Origin: CAZBZG01 sp964496245
GTDB lineage: Bacteria > Planctomycetota > SZUA-567
Length of the DNA: 9,761 nt
Reading direction: 5' to 3'
Assembly: GCA_964496245.1 (NCBI GenBank)
Contig: CAZBZG010000182.1
Coordinates: 1-9,761 of the forward strand
Below the pieces are notes generated by a model. It was not told the origin of the DNA. It was given only the letters and a program-made list of their open reading frames with translations, and searched no databases. A program made the translations under genes and the position numbers. Below, in pieces: positions 5,995 to 9,761 of this stretch (position 1 is its first letter; each line of letters starts with the position of its first letter).

Positions 5995-7857
5995 ATGACA
6001 AATATTCTTCTTCTTTGCAGAACCTTAAGATATCATAAAATAAGTCAAATTCTATTTAGGCTACTAAAGCCACTTAGACGTAGGTATGCCGCTTCTAGTA
6101 ACGCCAGATTAGGTGAAATCGATATACTACCAATATTTAATATTGATCAAAGTGATAGACAACTTTTCCCATGGATTAGTTCAGAAGCCTATACACGTAT
6201 AAGAGAGCAACGTTTTTCCTATCTTAACCATGAAATTCAATTTAGTTCCTCAATTAATTGGACAATAGAAGTGGAGCGATTGTGGACTTACAATTTGAAT
6301 TACTTCGATTTTTTATGGGAACTAATTGCCAATAATCAAGATCCATGCGACGATTTTGCTTTTGGAAAACGCTTGATTTTGCATTGGATTGGTAACAACA
6401 AGTGCAAATACGACCTACCTTGGGATCCGTATCCAACATCGCTGAGAATAGTGAATTGGATATATTTTATGCATTTTTATTGGACGTTTTTCAATAGCCG
6501 CCCAGAACAAAAACAAGTGGTTCTATGTTCAATTGTCGAACAAACGGAATTCCTTAGAAAATTTATGGAAAGAGACTTGATGGGTAACCATTTGTTTGAG
6601 AACGCGAAAACTTTAGTTCTTGTGGGTTCCCTCATTTCTTGTAGATATTCTCGACGATGGCTCGTTACCGGCCTAAAGTACATAAAGAGATCGATAAAAA
6701 ATGATTTCTTTCAAAATGGCATGCATTTTGAAAGATCTCCCATGTACCATAGAATTGTGCTTATTGGTCTCATTGAAATTTACATAGTTCTATCCAAAAC
6801 TGGGAAGCAAGTCACTGGCATTCGCGATCTAATCAACAAGGGTGTAAACATTTCCGAGAAGTTCGGTAGTACTACTATCTTCTCATGTCTTTTCCATGAT
6901 TCGGAAGCGTACCAAAACATGAATAAGCTGCATTTTCATCTGCGGAAGGATGTACTATATGGTAAATGTACTTTCTCCGGGTATTGGGACCTTATATCAA
7001 AACATGTCGACGAGTACACACGAGTACAAGATAAATCTGTACATTCGAGCGCAATAAGCATCAACAAGGAAGCCTTCTATAAATTAATTGGCGATTCTTC
7101 AAATGGTCTTATTATAGACTACGGGGTTCCGTACCCGAAGCATCTTGCCGCCCACAGTCATTGTAGTTTAACCAATTATGAGCTTTATTTTGACAAAAAG
7201 AACATCGTAATTGATTCCGGGGTATATACATACAAAGCAGGAAATGATAGGAATACTTTTCGATCAAACGTTGCTCACAACGTTCTATCGATTGATCGAA
7301 TAAATCAATCCGAGATTTGGTCCTCTTTTAGGTGTGGTCGAAGGAGTAAGCTTATCTTATGTGAGGAAACTAGATTCGCCAATGACGTATTTGTACACGT
7401 TAAATTCCGTGATTACAAGGGGAATGTTTATGGTAGACTATTTTTTTTTAATAATGATGCAGCGCTTGTGGTGATAGAGAATATTCTATCGAAAAAACCG
7501 ATAAAGAATATGCGTAGTTACGTCCACCTAGATCCAAACGTTGTTTGTGATTTGGCCAAGAAGACACTTAACGTTGGGAGCCATATCTACAAACTGGAAT
7601 ATAACGATAAACATAGAATACATGTGTCAAATAGAGAGGCAATGCCTCTTAGATCTGTATCACCTCTATTTGGTAAGTTGGTTCCGAGGGCTACCTTGGA
7701 GCTGGAGTACAACGACGAAAATTTGATGTACTATGGCATATTCAAGCAACATCGTAATTTCAAATTGTATGACAACGGCATTACCATATTCATTGAAAAC
7801 AAAGGGAAGACCTATCAAGTTAATGATGGGCTCAGCATTAAGCTAAGAAAGGACTAA
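5995..7857 (+). CDS. Heparinase II/III family protein (putative uronate polysaccharide lyase)
   Basis: Predicted to cleave a uronic-acid-containing polysaccharide by beta-elimination, or to edit it during synthesis. The 620 residues show the family layout. There is a short basic start (RTLRYHKISQILFRL). An alpha/alpha toroid follows with WTYNLNYFDF (97-106), WDPYPTSLRIVNW (143-155), MGNHLFENAK (196-205) and HFERSPMYH (244-252). A beta-sandwich then has HSH (387-389), IDSGVYTY and AHN (427-429). By analogy with heparinase II/III, Asn198, Tyr251 and His387 or His389 are the likely catalytic residues, and all are present. Odd: the usual 'H-x-H-A-D' is HSHCS here, so the conserved Asp is missing. 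There is no clear signal peptide, so it may act in the cytoplasm. The ATG at 5995 was chosen over an upstream TTG at 5950, which would overlap the glycosyltransferase by 35 bases. AAGAA lies 7 bases before it. Two TAA stops in tandem end it. Confidence 0.82.
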   Translation: MTNILLLCRTLRYHKISQILFRLLKPLRRRYAASSNARLGEIDILPIFNIDQSDRQLFPWISSEAYTRIREQRFSYLNHEIQFSSSINWTIEVERLWTYNLNYFDFLWELIANNQDPCDDFAFGKRLILHWIGNNKCKYDLPWDPYPTSLRIVNWIYFMHFYWTFFNSRPEQKQVVLCSIVEQTEFLRKFMERDLMGNHLFENAKTLVLVGSLISCRYSRRWLVTGLKYIKRSIKNDFFQNGMHFERSPMYHRIVLIGLIEIYIVLSKTGKQVTGIRDLINKGVNISEKFGSTTIFSCLFHDSEAYQNMNKLHFHLRKDVLYGKCTFSGYWDLISKHVDEYTRVQDKSVHSSAISINKEAFYKLIGDSSNGLIIDYGVPYPKHLAAHSHCSLTNYELYFDKKNIVIDSGVYTYKAGNDRNTFRSNVAHNVLSIDRINQSEIWSSFRCGRRSKLILCEETRFANDVFVHVKFRDYKGNVYGRLFFFNNDAALVVIENILSKKPIKNMRSYVHLDPNVVCDLAKKTLNVGSHIYKLEYNDKHRIHVSNREAMPLRSVSPLFGKLVPRATLELEYNDENLMYYGIFKQHRNFKLYDNGITIFIENKGKTYQVNDGLSIKLRKD

Positions 7858-7865
7858 TAAAATAA

Positions 7866-9176
7866 ATGGAAAAGATATCTGTTTTTGGATTAGGTTATGT
7901 TGGATGTGTTTCTTTGGGATGTTTGGCAAGGAATGGTCATAGCGTTGTTGGCGTCGATATTGTCTCTGCAAAAGTAGATAGCATTCGAAGAGGAAATGCT
8001 ACAATAATTGAAGAGGGAATAGATTCATTAATTAGAGATGGAGTAGACAATGGTAGAATTACTGCTACAGAAAGCGTAGAGGAAGCAATCGAGTTTTCAG
8101 ATATTTCGATAATCTGTGTTGGAACACCCAGTACCGCGGAAGGAGACTTGGATCTGTCCGCAGTCTATAGGACTGTGGAGTCAATAGCCGTTCAACTGAA
8201 AAGAAAGGCAGAAAAACACTATATTGTAGTTAGGTCGACAATTGTTCCTGGGGCTTCAAAAGAAATAATAGAAATACTTGAAAAGGGATCGGCAAAAAGA
8301 CATTCATTTGGTTTTGAAGTTGTCTTGAACCCGGAGTTCTTGCGCGAAGGTACAGCAATTCATGATTATTACAATCCTCCATATACATTAATAGGTTCTG
8401 AAAACTACGACTCGTCGCAGAGAATAGCGGCCATCTATAGTGGGATTAATTCAGAAGTGGTTATTACGAATTTGCTGACTGCGGAGATTATTAAACTGAT
8501 AAACAACGCATTCCACGCTCTAAAGGTTTCTTTTGCCAACGAAATAGGCAACATATGTACTGAGTTGGGTATTGACTCCATCGAGACCATGGAAATATTT
8601 GCACGAGACAAGATACTGAATATCTCATCCTATTATCTGAAACCGGGTTTCGCATACGGTGGATCATGCCTGCCAAAAGATTTGAAGGCCCTAAATGCTA
8701 TGGCTCAAAAAAACGACCTTCTACTTCCGATTTTGGGAAATATAGAAAAATCAAACTCATCACAGCTTTCCAGAGCGGCAAACATAATAGACGAAATTGG
8801 GAAACGGAACTTATTTTTCATCGGCTTAGCGTTCAAAGAAGGAACGGACGATTTGCGAAATAGTCCATTTTTGAAGCTGCTCGAACTATTTCGCGAAAGA
8901 AGGTTCTCTGTTAAGGTATTTGATAGAAAGCTTAGCATGGCGCTAGGGTCTCCCAATAAGATGAAGTATTTAAGCAAAGAGACCATTCGACTAAAGGCCC
9001 TAATGGTGGACGATTTTTGGCGACATCTTAATGACGAAACCCTTGTGATCTATGCCGTCAGAGACGAAGACTTGGTCGATCTCATTTGCGCGGACTATCC
9101 CCAGTCATATATACTTGATTTCGTTGGGGAACAGCGACTTGCTAATCTAAAAAACTATAGAGGCATAAATTGGTAA
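7866..9176 (+). CDS. algD: GDP-mannose 6-dehydrogenase, AlgD type (UDP-glucose/GDP-mannose dehydrogenase family)
   Basis: Cytoplasmic NAD-dependent four-electron oxidation of a nucleotide sugar to its uronic acid, most likely GDP-mannose to GDP-mannuronate. Seen: the Rossmann motif GLGYVG at residues 8-13, CVGTPS (about 85-90), RSTIVPG, NPEFLREGTA, the central NNAFHALKVSFANEIG helix, and GGSCLPKD with the catalytic Cys at residue 268. The length (436) and the Cys position equal those I recall for Pseudomonas AlgD. Several signatures favour AlgD over UDP-glucose dehydrogenase: GGSCLPKD rather than GGSCFPKD, 'NPPYTLIG' rather than 'PDRIV.G', and the short terminal GINW. UDP-glucose or UDP-HexNAc oxidation is the alternative. 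AAAGGA at 7848-7853 lies 12 bases before the ATG. No other alginate genes are visible nearby, so the uronate probably enters a heteropolymer made by the flanking Wzx/Wzy route rather than alginate. Confidence 0.85.
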   Translation: MEKISVFGLGYVGCVSLGCLARNGHSVVGVDIVSAKVDSIRRGNATIIEEGIDSLIRDGVDNGRITATESVEEAIEFSDISIICVGTPSTAEGDLDLSAVYRTVESIAVQLKRKAEKHYIVVRSTIVPGASKEIIEILEKGSAKRHSFGFEVVLNPEFLREGTAIHDYYNPPYTLIGSENYDSSQRIAAIYSGINSEVVITNLLTAEIIKLINNAFHALKVSFANEIGNICTELGIDSIETMEIFARDKILNISSYYLKPGFAYGGSCLPKDLKALNAMAQKNDLLLPILGNIEKSNSSQLSRAANIIDEIGKRNLFFIGLAFKEGTDDLRNSPFLKLLELFRERRFSVKVFDRKLSMALGSPNKMKYLSKETIRLKALMVDDFWRHLNDETLVIYAVRDEDLVDLICADYPQSYILDFVGEQRLANLKNYRGINW

Positions 9177-9184
9177 AGAGAAAA

Positions 9185-9761
9185 ATGCTCTTCATAACTA
9201 CTAAGAACCCGTTTGACAAGACTGAAGCAAGAAGTAATGTCATAGGTAACTACCTAAAAGGCTTGTCGGCGATTTATGATATATATCTGGTCCATGTAGC
9301 TAAATCTAGCCTGGATGCAAATTATGAAGATACGGCGATATGTGAATATATTCATATCAAAGCGCCCGACCAGATCAAGATAATGTCAAATTTGATAAGG
9401 TTGAGCATCCTATGTGCCACCCTGCCGCTTCAGAACTGTCTGTATTATTCTGAGTATATTGAAGCAAGATTGGGCAAGCTAATAAGAAGGTATGAACCGG
9501 ACATTGTGTTTTGCGAAATGATAAGAACGACAACTGCACTAGTAAAATTGCGAAAGCAACAAAACATCAAATATGTTTGTGACATGGCAGACATGTTGTC
9601 CATTAGATACGAACAGCAGTATAGACGATCGAGGGGAATATCAAATCCCTTTGGACAATTGGCGGTAACGAAAAGTAATAGAGCCAGACACCTTCCGTTT
9701 TCAACATTCATAAGCAAGTTCATTCTTGGCGTAGAATACTATTTATGCAAGAAATACGAAA
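9185..9761 (+). CDS. Second GT-B glycosyltransferase, N-terminal part (cut by window end)
   Basis: The frame is open from the ATG at 9185 to the window edge (192 full codons), so only the N-terminal acceptor domain is visible. It begins MLFITTKNPFDKTEARSNV, the place where related enzymes have 'P.P..GdkiR', and continues with YDIYLVHVA. Further on come RRYEPDIVFCEMIR and CDMADMLSIRYEQQYRR, matching the 'Dvv......vlD.vD..S.ry' pattern of the same GT4-type sugar transferase group as the gene at 4821. The start follows the dehydrogenase stop by 8 bases, with AAAGAG (9175-9180) overlapping that stop as Shine-Dalgarno. An in-frame TTG at 9170 is a weaker start. The donor-binding domain lies outside the window, so family and sugar remain open. 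Confidence 0.7.
   Translation, partial: MLFITTKNPFDKTEARSNVIGNYLKGLSAIYDIYLVHVAKSSLDANYEDTAICEYIHIKAPDQIKIMSNLIRLSILCATLPLQNCLYYSEYIEARLGKLIRRYEPDIVFCEMIRTTTALVKLRKQQNIKYVCDMADMLSIRYEQQYRRSRGISNPFGQLAVTKSNRARHLPFSTFISKFILGVEYYLCKKYE

Noticed and set aside
8705..8986. 93-codon antisense open frame within the dehydrogenase gene
   Set aside because: It lies opposite a strongly conserved gene, has no recognisable domain, and has no ribosome binding site that I can see.
9445..9723. 92-codon antisense open frame at the right edge
   Set aside because: It lies opposite the open glycosyltransferase frame, whose translation shows family motifs. The antisense product shows none.
1..9761. CRISPR array, tRNA, rRNA, or intact insertion sequence
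   Set aside because: No regularly spaced direct repeats, no cloverleaf or rRNA-like stretch, and no complete transposase were found on reading the window.

Overview
The window is most of one tightly packed, single-direction operon for making and exporting a cell-surface polysaccharide, with a short, differently composed stretch at its left edge. It suggests a Gram-negative bacterium, probably a proteobacterium. The reasons are a Wzx/Wzy-type assembly pair, a nucleotide-sugar dehydrogenase that looks like Pseudomonas AlgD, and glycosyltransferases that resemble those of exosortase/PEP-CTERM-linked exopolysaccharide loci. The species cannot be named from the sequence. The operon is AT-rich (about 33% GC in a hand-counted 60-base sample), while the first 120 bases are about 57% GC (69 of 120 by hand count).

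Layout: 1-164 holds a decayed reading frame on the minus strand, possibly the N-terminus of an IS256-type transposase, together with several inverted repeats. 165-311 is non-coding leader. Then, all on the plus strand: a Wzx flippase (312-1652); sulfotransferase 1 (1649-2488); a Wzy-like polymerase (2489-3769); a 71-base gap; sulfotransferase 2 (3841-4824); a GT4-type glycosyltransferase (4821-5984); a heparinase II/III-like protein (5995-7857); a GDP-mannose 6-dehydrogenase of AlgD type (7866-9176); and the N-terminal part of a second glycosyltransferase (9185 to the window end). Two junctions are ATGA overlaps, one is a direct stop-start abutment and three have gaps of only 8-10 bases, so most of the genes are probably translated from one message.

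Inferred joint function: the dehydrogenase supplies an activated uronic acid (most likely GDP-mannuronate). The glycosyltransferases build a lipid-linked repeat unit. Two PAPS-dependent sulfotransferases add sulfate, Wzx flips the unit across the inner membrane and Wzy polymerises it. The heparinase-like protein would cut, edit or recycle the uronic-acid polymer. Together these predict an acidic, sulfated, uronate-containing polysaccharide, loosely like a glycosaminoglycan. The initiating sugar-phosphate transferase, the chain-length and export proteins (Wzc/Wza type) and a PAPS supply are not in this window.
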